The notes under the pieces: generated by a model
Database searches by the model: none
Told to the model about the DNA's origin: nothing
Seen by the model: only the letters and a program-made list of their open reading frames with translations
IMG/VR virus record: IMGVR_UViG_3300009164_000240
Span: 1-30,116 of that record
DNA: 30,116 nt
Strand: one strand, 5' to 3'
Source of the DNA: a virus
Shown: positions 7,690 to 14,887 of the stretch, piece by piece
Layout of the letters: every line of letters starts with the position of its first letter
Numbering within the stretch: the stretch's first letter is position 1
Program-made: the position numbers and the translations under genes

Positions 7690-9464
7690 TAAAAATTAAA
7701 AATTTAACAGTACGTAATTTTATGAGTGTTGGCGCACAAACTCAAGCTATTGGGTTTGACAAAGGAAATCTAACATTGGTGTTAGGTGAAAATTTAGATT
7801 TAGGTGGAGACGATAGTGGAGCTCGTAATGGTACTGGCAAAACAACTATTATTAACGGACTCAGTTATGCTATTTTTGGCACAGCATTAACAAACATTAA
7901 AAAAGATAACCTCATTAATAAAATTAACGGCAAGGGAATGTTGTGTACTGTTAGTTTTGAGAAAGACGGTGTTGATTATCATATTGAAAGAGGTCGCAAG
8001 CCTAACCTATTGAAGTTTAGTATTAACGGACAAGAACAAGAATCTACAGATCGAGACGAAAGTCAAGGTGATAGTAGAGAAACACAGAAAGCCATCGATG
8101 AGTTATTCGGTCTAAGTCATGATATGTTTAAAAATATCATAGCATTGAACACTTACACTGAACCGTTTTTGTCTATGAAATCTTCTGATCAAAGAAATAT
8201 TATTGAGCAATTGTTAGGTATTACACAGTTGTCTGAAAAAGCAGAAGCATTGAAGGAACAAATTAAATTATCCAAAGATGCTATTGTAACAGAGAATACA
8301 AAAATTGAAACAATTAAAATTTCAAATGAAAAAATACAACAAAGTATTGATGCTCTAGAACGTAAACAACGCATGTGGGAAGAACAGCATGAAACTAATG
8401 TTACTAATCTAGCAAAAGCCATTGACAAACTATTGCATATTAACATCGACGATGAAATTCTGGCGCATCGAGCATTAGATGCACACAACGTAAAACGTAA
8501 AACTATTAACGATCTTAATAGTTGGATTAAGCGATGTGAATTAGATGAAACTAGAGAACAAAAACTAATTGACACTCTTAAGATAGAAATTGCTAGTTTA
8601 GAAAATCATACATGTCATAGTTGTGGACAGTCATTTCATGACGACAAACAAGTTATATTGCTAGAAAAGAAGAAAAAAGATCTACAAGAAGCTGCATTAC
8701 AGGCATTAGCTACTAACGGTCAATTACTCGAACACTCCGAGGCGCTTGCAACTCTAGGAGAGTTAGATGCTATGCCAGAAGTAACTTACGATAATCTAGA
8801 ACAAGCGTTAAATCACAAAAATACATTGAGTAGTCTAGAACGTGATTTAGAAGTTAAATGTTCAGAAAGCAATCCTTATCTTGAACAAATTAACGAACTT
8901 AAAAATACCGCTGTACAAGACATCAACTGGGATTCAGTAAATCAACTGGTTAAACTTAAAGATCATCAAGAGTTTTTATACAAGTTATTAACAAATAAAG
9001 ATAGTTTTGTTCGTAAACGAATAATTGATCAGAACCTAGCCTTCTTAAATCAACGATTAACCTACTATCTTGATAAGATTGGATTACCACACATTGTAGA
9101 ATTTCAGAACGATTTAACGGTGATTATTACACAACTTGGGCAGGACTTAGACTTCGATAATCTCAGTAGAGGTGAACGAAATAGACTCATATTGAGCATG
9201 AGTTGGGCGTTCCGTGATGTGTGGGAAAACCTATATACTTCTATTAATTTGTTGTTTATTGACGAATTAGTAGATAGCGGCATGGATTCTAGTGGTGTTG
9301 AATCCAGCATTGCGGTATTAAAACGCATGAGTCGAGAGCGTGATAAGAATATTTTCTTAATTTCACATCGAGACGATTTAGCTAGCCGTGTAAATCATGT
9401 ACTTAAAGTTATTAAAGAGAATGGATTTACTAGCTATTCAAATGACGTGGAGATTGTTGCTTGA
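7686..9464 (+). CDS. 46: Recombination endonuclease subunit gp46 (Rad50/SbcC-like ATPase)
   Basis: This is the SMC-family ATPase partner of gp47. The Walker A motif GARNGTGKTT lies at residues ~45-54. A coiled-coil region follows on each side of a zinc hook (CHSCGQ, cysteines at ~310 and ~313). Near the C-terminus are the ABC signature LSRGERNR, the Walker B LLFIDELVDSGMD and the switch SHRDD. At 592 residues it is close to T4 gp46 (560). It starts inside the last codon of gp47 (ATGA overlap). The hook dimerises through zinc in the family; here this is inferred from the CxxC motif. Confidence 0.93.
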   Translation: MIKIKNLTVRNFMSVGAQTQAIGFDKGNLTLVLGENLDLGGDDSGARNGTGKTTIINGLSYAIFGTALTNIKKDNLINKINGKGMLCTVSFEKDGVDYHIERGRKPNLLKFSINGQEQESTDRDESQGDSRETQKAIDELFGLSHDMFKNIIALNTYTEPFLSMKSSDQRNIIEQLLGITQLSEKAEALKEQIKLSKDAIVTENTKIETIKISNEKIQQSIDALERKQRMWEEQHETNVTNLAKAIDKLLHINIDDEILAHRALDAHNVKRKTINDLNSWIKRCELDETREQKLIDTLKIEIASLENHTCHSCGQSFHDDKQVILLEKKKKDLQEAALQALATNGQLLEHSEALATLGELDAMPEVTYDNLEQALNHKNTLSSLERDLEVKCSESNPYLEQINELKNTAVQDINWDSVNQLVKLKDHQEFLYKLLTNKDSFVRKRIIDQNLAFLNQRLTYYLDKIGLPHIVEFQNDLTVIITQLGQDLDFDNLSRGERNRLILSMSWAFRDVWENLYTSINLLFIDELVDSGMDSSGVESSIAVLKRMSRERDKNIFLISHRDDLASRVNHVLKVIKENGFTSYSNDVEIVA

Positions 9465-9691
9465 GTACAGATTCGCATGATAACATGATTCATGCATTTC
9501 AAGAATATTTTAAATGGCAGACCCGTTTTGAATACACAGGTGTAGACGAAGCGGGAATTAAGGCACGATACTGGTTATCAGAAATTAGAAACGAAGCAAG
9601 CATTAGGCGAACAGAAATCCAAAATAAGCGAAAAGATAGGCGAACAGCCAGAAATGGCAAAACAGGAAGGCCACGTAAACTAATTACGTGA
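9461..9691 (+). CDS. Small conserved phage protein of unknown function
   Basis: This is a 76-residue basic protein that I cannot assign to a named family. It has an aromatic N-terminal part (FQEYFKWQTRFEY), a central helix (ARYWLSEIRNEASIRRTEI) and a basic tail (KDRRTARNGKTGRPRKLIT) suited to binding nucleic acid. The TTG at 9461 is the likely start: it overlaps the gp46 stop, and a GGAG at 9449-9452 is 8 bases upstream. The alternative ATG at 9485 has no such site. Its place directly after gp46 suggests that it belongs to the replication/recombination transcript. Confidence 0.65.
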   Translation: MSTDSHDNMIHAFQEYFKWQTRFEYTGVDEAGIKARYWLSEIRNEASIRRTEIQNKRKDRRTARNGKTGRPRKLIT

Positions 9692-10125
9692 TGACATGGA
9701 CTTATAAGAAGAAAGAAGTTACTGAAATCTCTGAAGATTACCTTGGTTTCGTATATCTTATTACTAATGTTGTCTCTGGTCGCAAGTATATAGGCAAAAA
9801 ACTAGCTAAGTTTGCAAAGACAACTTATAAAACGGTTACTTTGAAGAACGGCAAAAAGAAGAAAAAGAAAATTAGAGGCAAGATCGAAAGCGACTGGAAG
9901 GACTATTATGGTTCTAGCGATGCGTTAACAGCAGATATACAGGCATTAGGCAAAGACAATTTCACCAGAGAAATACTATTCTACTGCAAAAACAAATCAG
10001 AATGCAGTTATATTGAGGCAAGAGAACAATTCAAACATAAAGTTCTAGAATCAACTGACTGGTACAACGGTCATATACAAGTTCGAGTTCACGGCTCACA
10101 CATTATTAAGAATAAGCTACCGTAG
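9691..10125 (+). CDS. GIY-YIG-type nuclease-like protein
   Basis: This is a 144-residue protein with the GIY-YIG nuclease pattern near its N-terminus: GFVYLITNVVSGRKYIGKK at residues ~17-35. The continuation DWKDYYGSSD, then DNFTREILFYC and a YIEAREQ helix with a candidate catalytic Glu, is the layout of small phage GIY-YIG proteins. A lysine run (KNGKKKKKKIRGK) is inserted in the middle. No separate DNA-recognition domain is visible, so it may be a stand-alone nuclease of repair or homing type. An in-frame GTG at 9688 is an alternative start. It overlaps the previous stop, so it is in the same transcript. The structured gap that follows could be related if this is a homing enzyme, but no split gene is seen. 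Confidence 0.7.
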   Translation: MTWTYKKKEVTEISEDYLGFVYLITNVVSGRKYIGKKLAKFAKTTYKTVTLKNGKKKKKKIRGKIESDWKDYYGSSDALTADIQALGKDNFTREILFYCKNKSECSYIEAREQFKHKVLESTDWYNGHIQVRVHGSHIIKNKLP

Positions 10126-10625
10126 GCACATAGTAGGCTCAATAAATTTAGGCAAGTTATCGCCAAACAAGCCCGCACAGGCGATTATATTGTGCCCAAA
10201 ATCCGTTCTGATGTGTGACGGTAAGGAATCTCTTATTGGCGAAGAGTAGCAAATCACTATCCTTAACAGGACGACGATCGGATATGCCTTTCATAAAACC
10301 GGTTTGATTTGTAAGAGAATTCAGTAGACAAGGCTAAAAGAAGGGAGAAAAACCCTTAGACTAATGTATGTGTTAGCGTATGTATGTTAGTCCACCGTCA
10401 GTAATAAGACAAAGCTCGTGGTACCGGCTGACCGCCACTGTAATGCTTTAACGCTAAGTGTATTGTGCAACTCACATAATGCTAACTTTACCCTGCTCGG
10501 GTAAAGTGTGACTGAACAATCTACATAATACTTAAACTGCTTCGCAGTAAAATATCTCATCATTAAAGAAGAAAAAATTCGTTGAGCGTTAAGCGAAAAC
10601 GAATACGAGCGTTAGCTCGTAAATA
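10126..10625 (+). ncRNA. Hairpin-rich non-coding stretch, candidate structured RNA
   Basis: No frame of credible length or composition crosses this stretch, yet it is full of stems. Visible hairpins are: AAGGG/CCCTT (10341-10357); a 14-bp stem at 10359-10392 closed by a TTAGCG loop and including six G.U pairs; a nested GTGG/CCAC with CGG-CTGA-CCG inside (10418-10438); a perfect 9-bp ACTTTACCC/GGGTAAAGT stem (10485-10507); ACTGC/GCAGT (10536-10548); TTCGTT/AGCGAA (10578-10597); and ACGAGC-GTTA-GCTCGT (10605-10620). The G.U pairs form only in RNA copied as the plus strand. The function is unknown, and the boundaries are guesses. I recognise no Rfam class with certainty. None of the hairpins is followed by a T tract, so they are not plain terminators. 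Confidence 0.4.
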
Positions 10626-10634
10626 CAATAAATA
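10618..10634 (+). promoter_or_regulatory. Two overlapping late-promoter-like boxes
   Basis: CGTAAATA (10618-10625) and AATAAATA (10627-10634) lie just upstream of the structural gene starting at 10658. The second is one base from the T4 late consensus TATAAATA and would leave a leader of roughly 18 nt containing the AGG at 10648-10650. Confidence 0.45.
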
Positions 10635-10657
10635 ACACATATATCTTTAGGTTGAGC

Positions 10658-12568
10658 ATGAGAATACAACAATTATCTACTAGTAAGCATTATCTCTATG
10701 AAGGACTGGACTATAGTAATAGAAAAACTATGGTTTTATGGGAAAGTGCTGGCTTACAATTAAAAGAAGCAGCTCTAACAGCTGATCAAATACAAAGTCT
10801 ATTTGCTGAGATTGAGAAATCAGCAACAGATGCTGGGGGTAATCGTACAGCCCTAGGTATTGGCAAAGATGCAATGTCTGCTGTTAATAAAGCATGGGAA
10901 GATCTAAAAACAAAGATTCAAGATAGTGGTCCGATTAAAGCTGTTGATCAGAAATATGATGATGTTGTTGGGAAGATCGAAAAAGGTTTAGGTGGCCCAG
11001 ACAATGCTGTTAATCAAGTAATTCAAAAATATCGTCAATTTGCTAAAGATCATCCTATTGCACAGGGTCTAATCTATTCAGCACTAATTGCTGCTGCTGG
11101 TATTAGTGGTGCAGGTCTAGGTGGAGCAGCAGTATTAGGACTGCTCAAGATGACAGACAAGCTGCTACAAGGTGAAAAATTTAGTAGTGCTGCATATGCT
11201 GGCGGTAAAACTGGTGCTATGGCCTACGGTGCAAGTAAAATTGGAGATTATGTCAAGGGCAAAATGGCAGACAAAGATGCCTATGATGCCATGGGTGATG
11301 CACAGGATCTAAGACAACAACTAGGCGATCCTAATGGCGAATTGCCTGGCGCTAGTTTAAAAGTAGGCCAAGAACTTCCGGACGGCGAAACTATTACTGG
11401 ATTAGATTCAAGTAACCCAAATGCAGGTGTTACTATTACAAAACCAGATGGCGGAACATATACAGTTAGTCGAGACACTGCCCAGTCAATGACAGGTCAA
11501 ACTGGTATTAGTCCTCAATCAACTGGCCCTGTTTCAACAGGTGCTGCTAGTGATCCTTCTGCAGGTGTTACTGACACTGTAGCCAAGCGTGGTAATTCGG
11601 GTTGGGACACAATGAAGGCAAATACAAATCCTGATGGTAGTCCATTGACAGTAGATCAAATAAATGCTGCTAAGGCTTCGTTACGTGCAGGTAATGCAAC
11701 TGATATGTCCACCCCGACAGATGCTGGATCAACAGTTGCATCTAAAGCAGCAGATGTTGCTGTTGGTGCTGGTAGTCCGCCACCGGCCGGAGCAGCATTT
11801 AATTCTGCCTATCTACAACAGGTAGTAGATGCAGAAGGTAAAAGCGGTATAAGATTTAAAATTAGTCCCGAGGATGCACAAAAAGCTCTAGATTGGCAAG
11901 ACTCAAATGGCGGACAACTTGTACAGGCTGCTAGTACCGCAGGCAAAGCTGCCTCTGGATATAGTAAAGACTACTTAGAAAAAGTCTTAAGTGGTGATCA
12001 TCCACGCCCAATGATTTCAAAAGAAAAAGCTGCTGCCTTATTGAAGAGTATGGAAAGCGTTAATCGTAGTGGAAAACGATTAAGTGAAGGTCAGATTTAT
12101 CTAGTTTTTAATCGTGTCTGTACTGTTAACAATTATATGTTATCAGAAGGTCGATTAGTTGAAGGTCCTATGGATTGGGCTAAAGGACTTGCAGGTAAAG
12201 CAATAGGTAAAGCTAAGACAGTTGGACATAATTTAACAACTAAAGTCACTGCCGACAAATTAAACTCAGCTTGGCAAAAAGCTGGAAGTCCAATGGACAG
12301 TGCCAAACTTAAGGCATTCTTAACACAGCAAGGTGTTTCACCGGAAGTAGTAGACACTGTATATTCATCTATGAAAATAACAGATGCACCAGCCGATCAA
12401 CAAGGACAAGCAGTTGACTTTGAACAAGTTAAAGCAATGATTGCTAAATTACCTTTAGATAGAAAAGAAAGATTATTAAAATATATACAAAAGAATTCAG
12501 GATCTGCTGCGCCAGCAGCACCGAATAGAGATGCCGGAGACGGCCGCATAGAACCAACACTCGCATAA
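10658..12568 (+). CDS. Putative virion structural protein with a Gly/Ala hydrophobic segment
   Basis: This is a 636-residue protein of uncertain family. I chose ATG 10658 because an AGG lies 7 bases upstream; the in-frame TTG at 10652 is weaker. Residues ~132-168 form a hydrophobic Gly/Ala-rich stretch (AQGLIYSALIAAAGISGAGL and on), possibly a membrane or glycine-zipper helix. The middle is a Thr/Ser/Gly/Pro-rich, probably disordered region. Around residues 474-572 comes a helical part with LSEGQIYLVFNRV, LSEGRLVEGPMDWAKGLAGK and NSAWQKAGSPMDSAKLKAFL. The EGP...GKAIGKA segment recurs at the start of the next protein. By position among late genes and by composition it is likely a virion or core protein. 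An injected internal protein is possible but unproven. Confidence 0.6.
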   Translation: MRIQQLSTSKHYLYEGLDYSNRKTMVLWESAGLQLKEAALTADQIQSLFAEIEKSATDAGGNRTALGIGKDAMSAVNKAWEDLKTKIQDSGPIKAVDQKYDDVVGKIEKGLGGPDNAVNQVIQKYRQFAKDHPIAQGLIYSALIAAAGISGAGLGGAAVLGLLKMTDKLLQGEKFSSAAYAGGKTGAMAYGASKIGDYVKGKMADKDAYDAMGDAQDLRQQLGDPNGELPGASLKVGQELPDGETITGLDSSNPNAGVTITKPDGGTYTVSRDTAQSMTGQTGISPQSTGPVSTGAASDPSAGVTDTVAKRGNSGWDTMKANTNPDGSPLTVDQINAAKASLRAGNATDMSTPTDAGSTVASKAADVAVGAGSPPPAGAAFNSAYLQQVVDAEGKSGIRFKISPEDAQKALDWQDSNGGQLVQAASTAGKAASGYSKDYLEKVLSGDHPRPMISKEKAAALLKSMESVNRSGKRLSEGQIYLVFNRVCTVNNYMLSEGRLVEGPMDWAKGLAGKAIGKAKTVGHNLTTKVTADKLNSAWQKAGSPMDSAKLKAFLTQQGVSPEVVDTVYSSMKITDAPADQQGQAVDFEQVKAMIAKLPLDRKERLLKYIQKNSGSAAPAAPNRDAGDGRIEPTLA

Positions 12569-12579
12569 GGAATAACACC

Positions 12580-13722
12580 ATGAGAATTAATGAATTTTTA
12601 ACCGAATCGGAATTGCAAGAAGGCCCAATTCTAAATAAAATAGGAGCAGGCATCGGCAAAGCTGTTGGAACAGCAGCCAAGGGAGTCGGAGCAGTTGCTG
12701 GCGGAGTTGCGGGATTAGGTCGTGCAATCAAAAAAGGTTTTACGGCAGGTAGAGACACAGTCGGTGGAGCAGGCGACGATGAAGCAGATGCAGCACCAGC
12801 AGGAGGAGGTGCCTCAGCAGCACCAGCAGCACCAGCAGGTAATGCACCAGCAGGTAATGCACCAGCAGCGCCAACAGCACCAGCAGGTAATGCGCCAGCA
12901 GCACCAGCAGGTAATGCACCAGCAGGTAATGCACCAGCAGCGCCAGCAGCACCAGCAGCACCAGCAGCACCAGCAGGTAATGCACCAGCAGCGCCGGCAG
13001 CACCTAAATCACAATTTGGAAAATTATCAGCAGCAGCAAATGGCGAACCCGCAGCACCGGCAGCTAATCCTAAAGCAGATACAGCATATGCTCAAGCGCA
13101 AAAAGCAATTGCAGGATTAGATTCTAAACAAAAAGGTGAGTTAGTTGCAATGTTGCAGAAAGAAGTTAGTAAAAAACCGCCTGCTGCTCCGAAGACAAAA
13201 GCTGATCCAGGTGCAGGAGCAATGGGTAACATGGCAGGACAGTTAGCTAAAGGTGGAGCAGCAAAACCAAACACAATGGCTAATGCTCCAGTGAGCAAAA
13301 CAAATACTGCCAAGCCCGGTAATCCAAATGCAGCACCAGCCGGTAACTACAATGGAAATACCGGAGCACCGGTATCAGGTAAAGCTAAAGCAGATGCAGA
13401 ATTTGATGCTAGTCCAGAAGGTCAAGCAATGCAAGCTAAAGTTGATGCAATGGGAACTACTCCAACAAAACCAAAAAGAGCATCAAGAGCTAAAGCGCCA
13501 GCAGCAGCGCCTGTAGATCCTACAGCAGCACCAGGTGCTGAGCCAACAACTCCAAAGAAGAAAGGTGGACGTAAGAAGCCAGCAGCACCAAGTCAAGCAG
13601 AGATTGATGCAGACAGAGATCGTATCATGGGTAACTTTACCGACAGCGTTAATCGATATAAGAAAGTTATAGCAGAAAATGCTATTAGGTCCGGAGAGAT
13701 TAGTATTTTTAGAAAGCGTTAA
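12580..13722 (+). CDS. Ala/Pro-rich repeat protein, putative virion component
   Basis: This is a 380-residue protein with a very biased composition. The N-terminus (MRINEFLTESELQEGP, then IGAGIGKAVGTAAKGVGAVA) resembles the EGP...GKAIGKA segment of the upstream protein. Residues ~68-145 are a repeat of PAGNAPA and PAAPAAP units. The rest is Lys/Ala/Pro-rich with basic patches (KRASRAKAP, PKKKGGRKKP). The last ~40 residues look folded (IMGNFTDSVNRYKKVIAENA) and end SIFRKR. The upstream stop (TAAGGA) supplies the ribosome-binding site, so the two genes are coupled. A terminator follows directly. The function is unknown; an unfolded, basic, DNA-associated or internal head protein is one possibility. 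Confidence 0.6.
   Translation: MRINEFLTESELQEGPILNKIGAGIGKAVGTAAKGVGAVAGGVAGLGRAIKKGFTAGRDTVGGAGDDEADAAPAGGGASAAPAAPAGNAPAGNAPAAPTAPAGNAPAAPAGNAPAGNAPAAPAAPAAPAAPAGNAPAAPAAPKSQFGKLSAAANGEPAAPAANPKADTAYAQAQKAIAGLDSKQKGELVAMLQKEVSKKPPAAPKTKADPGAGAMGNMAGQLAKGGAAKPNTMANAPVSKTNTAKPGNPNAAPAGNYNGNTGAPVSGKAKADAEFDASPEGQAMQAKVDAMGTTPTKPKRASRAKAPAAAPVDPTAAPGAEPTTPKKKGGRKKPAAPSQAEIDADRDRIMGNFTDSVNRYKKVIAENAIRSGEISIFRKR
12823..12945 (+). repeat. Imperfect tandem repeat coding PAGNAPA units
   Basis: The 51-bp segment at 12823-12873 recurs without change at 12895-12945, offset by 72 bp. Within it a shorter unit (CCAGCAGGTAATGCA) is itself repeated. Similar units continue to about 13000. Such DNA can gain or lose units by slippage while keeping the frame. 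Confidence 0.85.
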
Positions 13723-13724
13723 AC

Positions 13725-13750
13725 AAAAAGGGCTCTAAGAGCCCTTTTTT
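13725..13750. terminator. Bidirectional intrinsic terminator
   Basis: The stem GGGCTC/GAGCCC (13730-13735 and 13739-13744) with a TAA loop is flanked by an A run on the left and a T run on the right, so it can stop transcription on both strands. It lies exactly between the convergent genes ending at 13722 (plus) and 13752 (minus). Confidence 0.9.
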
Positions 13751-13751
13751 A

Positions 13752-13934
13752 TTAGAAGAACGGTAGTCCCGACTTTTTAGTTGTTTCAAGATTGTCTTTG
13801 ATGATTTCACCAACTATACCACGTTCCTCACTACTGAGCATTAATGCATCCCAGTAATTCATGCCACGCATGTACCAGCATATCTTCAAGATATCTTTTT
13901 TAATTTCCTTAGCCTCTTTTTCGAGATGCTGCAC
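13752..13934 (-). CDS. gp51-position small protein, probably the -1 frameshift extension of gp26
   Basis: This is a frame of 60 codons with a helical, charged product (QHLEKEAKEIKKDILKICWY, then LSSEERGIVGEIIKDNLETT, ending SGLPFF). The only upstream start is a GTG at 13934 with a GGAG 12 bases away, which is poor. The frame is open back to the slippery heptamer near the end of the gp26 gene, in the -1 register, adding 15 codons. Expression as a gp26 fusion of about 356 residues is therefore likely. T4 has gene 51, needed for hub assembly, directly after gene 26. A standalone short protein cannot be excluded. Confidence 0.6.
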   Translation of the reverse strand: MQHLEKEAKEIKKDILKICWYMRGMNYWDALMLSSEERGIVGEIIKDNLETTKKSGLPFF

Positions 13935-13963
13935 ATACAGTAGGATCTCCGGCTGAGGAAGAA

Positions 13964-14821
13964 TTAAGAGCCTACCCCGAAAAAATTTGTTTGATCCATT
14001 GTAAGCTCAACGTTAAATTCGTGCTCACATTCTAGACATTTAACATTTTGAGATTTTAATGACATTAAATCTTTCATTTCGGAAATACGTTCGTTTACCA
14101 TGTTGAATACTTGACTTGATGTATTCTCCATAAACTCTTTAATCATACCTTTGTCATTAACAATCCCTTCGGGAGTTTCAATACTAGCAATACAATTGAC
14201 AACAATATCAACAGTAAGTTCTGTTAATTTTACAAAACTCTCACCAAACTTTTCAACTTTTTCTTCTTCTGATAAGTTTTCATCTGTTACCACTGCAATT
14301 AACTTTTGTTGTTCAAACGTCTTGATAGCAGCTTTGGTAATTTCTTTATAGTTGTAAGGTCTTAGATTAATAATCAATCCGTTGACCTCTAATCGACTAT
14401 CATAATGGAACTCGGCAGCATGATCTAAATATTTTAATAAATCTAAATCGTATTCATTTCGATGCTCGCATGCAGGACAGTCTGTTGATACTTCCATGCT
14501 TTCACCATAACTGGCAATACGGATAGCAATTAACACAGTGTCCAAATCAATGCTGGGCATAAGCCAAGGATTTTTAATAGCCGGAATGCAACTTTTAATA
14601 ACCTCAACAGTTGCTTGCCCGTTCATTAATGCATCCGGAGTCTTAAACATTAATTCGTCTTTAGCTGTCATTGCATACACAGCATATTCGTCGTTTTGAC
14701 TTACATCTAACGATCCTTCTTTATAATACTCACCGTGACTAGGCAATCGAATAAACAATTTTGGTTGTCTAAAATAATTGGCTAGAGGGTTGCCAATAGG
14801 CTTATTAACTTGATCTGACAT
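13964..14821 (-). CDS. 26: Baseplate hub assembly protein gp26-like
   Basis: This 285-residue protein belongs to the T4 gp26 baseplate family. The N-terminus has the family pattern RQPKLFIRLPSHGEYY and KDELMFKTPDALMNGQA. Two CxxCxH motifs, at C115/C118/H120 and C262/C265/H267, probably form one zinc ribbon. An AxIKTFEQQ helix and an acidic region lie between. A GGAG ribosome-binding site precedes the ATG, and a perfect late-promoter box (TATAAATA) lies upstream. The last codons are AAT TTT TTC GGG GTA GGC TCT TAA: the T TTT TTC heptamer allows a -1 shift into the next frame. T4 gp26 is 208 residues, so this form is longer. The gene faces away from the tape measure gene, and a chaperone role in tail assembly fits both the frameshift and the position. 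Confidence 0.85.
   Translation of the reverse strand: MSDQVNKPIGNPLANYFRQPKLFIRLPSHGEYYKEGSLDVSQNDEYAVYAMTAKDELMFKTPDALMNGQATVEVIKSCIPAIKNPWLMPSIDLDTVLIAIRIASYGESMEVSTDCPACEHRNEYDLDLLKYLDHAAEFHYDSRLEVNGLIINLRPYNYKEITKAAIKTFEQQKLIAVVTDENLSEEEKVEKFGESFVKLTELTVDIVVNCIASIETPEGIVNDKGMIKEFMENTSSQVFNMVNERISEMKDLMSLKSQNVKCLECEHEFNVELTMDQTNFFGVGS
13979..13985 (-). other. Candidate -1 ribosomal frameshift site (T TTT TTC)
   Basis: On the minus strand the heptamer TTTTTTC is read in the gp26 frame as T TTT TTC, the canonical X XXY YYZ form. After a -1 shift the next codon is CGG (13979-13977), and the frame stays open through the 13752-13934 reading frame. Six bases downstream a GGCT/AGCC stem (13972-13969 with 13954-13951) can form, or alternatively GTAGG/CCTAC (13975-13971 with 13944-13940). 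Confidence 0.65.
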
Positions 14822-14831
14822 TTTTTTCTCC

Positions 14832-14839
14832 GATAAATA
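14832..14839 (+). promoter_or_regulatory. Late-promoter-like box GATAAATA for the tape measure gene
   Basis: GATAAATAC is one base from the T4 late consensus. It reads toward the gene at 14888 and would give a leader of about 40 nt. It lies to the left of the oppositely directed box at 14855-14862. Confidence 0.55.
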
Positions 14840-14854
14840 CTTTATCTACTCGTG

Positions 14855-14862
14855 TATTTATA
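14855..14862 (-). promoter_or_regulatory. Consensus late promoter TATAAATA for gp26
   Basis: The minus strand reads TATAAATACACG, an exact match to the T4 late -10 box. It reads toward gp26 (ATG at 14821) and gives a leader of about 20-25 nt that contains the GGAG site. Confidence 0.7.
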
Positions 14863-14887
14863 TGCGTAGTTTTTGGGGTTTTATTAA

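Noticed and set aside
10076-10096. T-loop-like GTTCGAGTTC suggesting a tRNA
   Set aside because: It lies inside the GIY-YIG coding frame and no acceptor, D or anticodon arm can be drawn around it. I found no tRNA in the window.
10339-10395. Group I intron core (GACTA...TAGTC resembling P7, and AGTAGACAA resembling td-type introns)
   Set aside because: The GACTAA and TTAGTC strands form one simple hairpin rather than flanking P3/P8; no split gene or exons are seen on either side. A degenerate relic cannot be excluded.
10424-10445. Cobalamin-riboswitch-like piece (CCGCCACTGTAA)
   Set aside because: The other conserved parts, including a downstream B12 box (AGYCAGGANACCUGCC-type), are missing. 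A covariance-model search would settle it.
12823-13000. CRISPR-like array in the regular repeats
   Set aside because: The repeats are in-frame coding units with no unique spacers. The same applies to the 96-bp repeats at 18470-19110.
12722-13120. Gln/His-rich frame and an opposite Leu-rich frame over the PAGNAPA repeat
   Set aside because: Both are out-of-frame readings of the GCAGCACC repeat; the real gene covers the region with good start and end signals.
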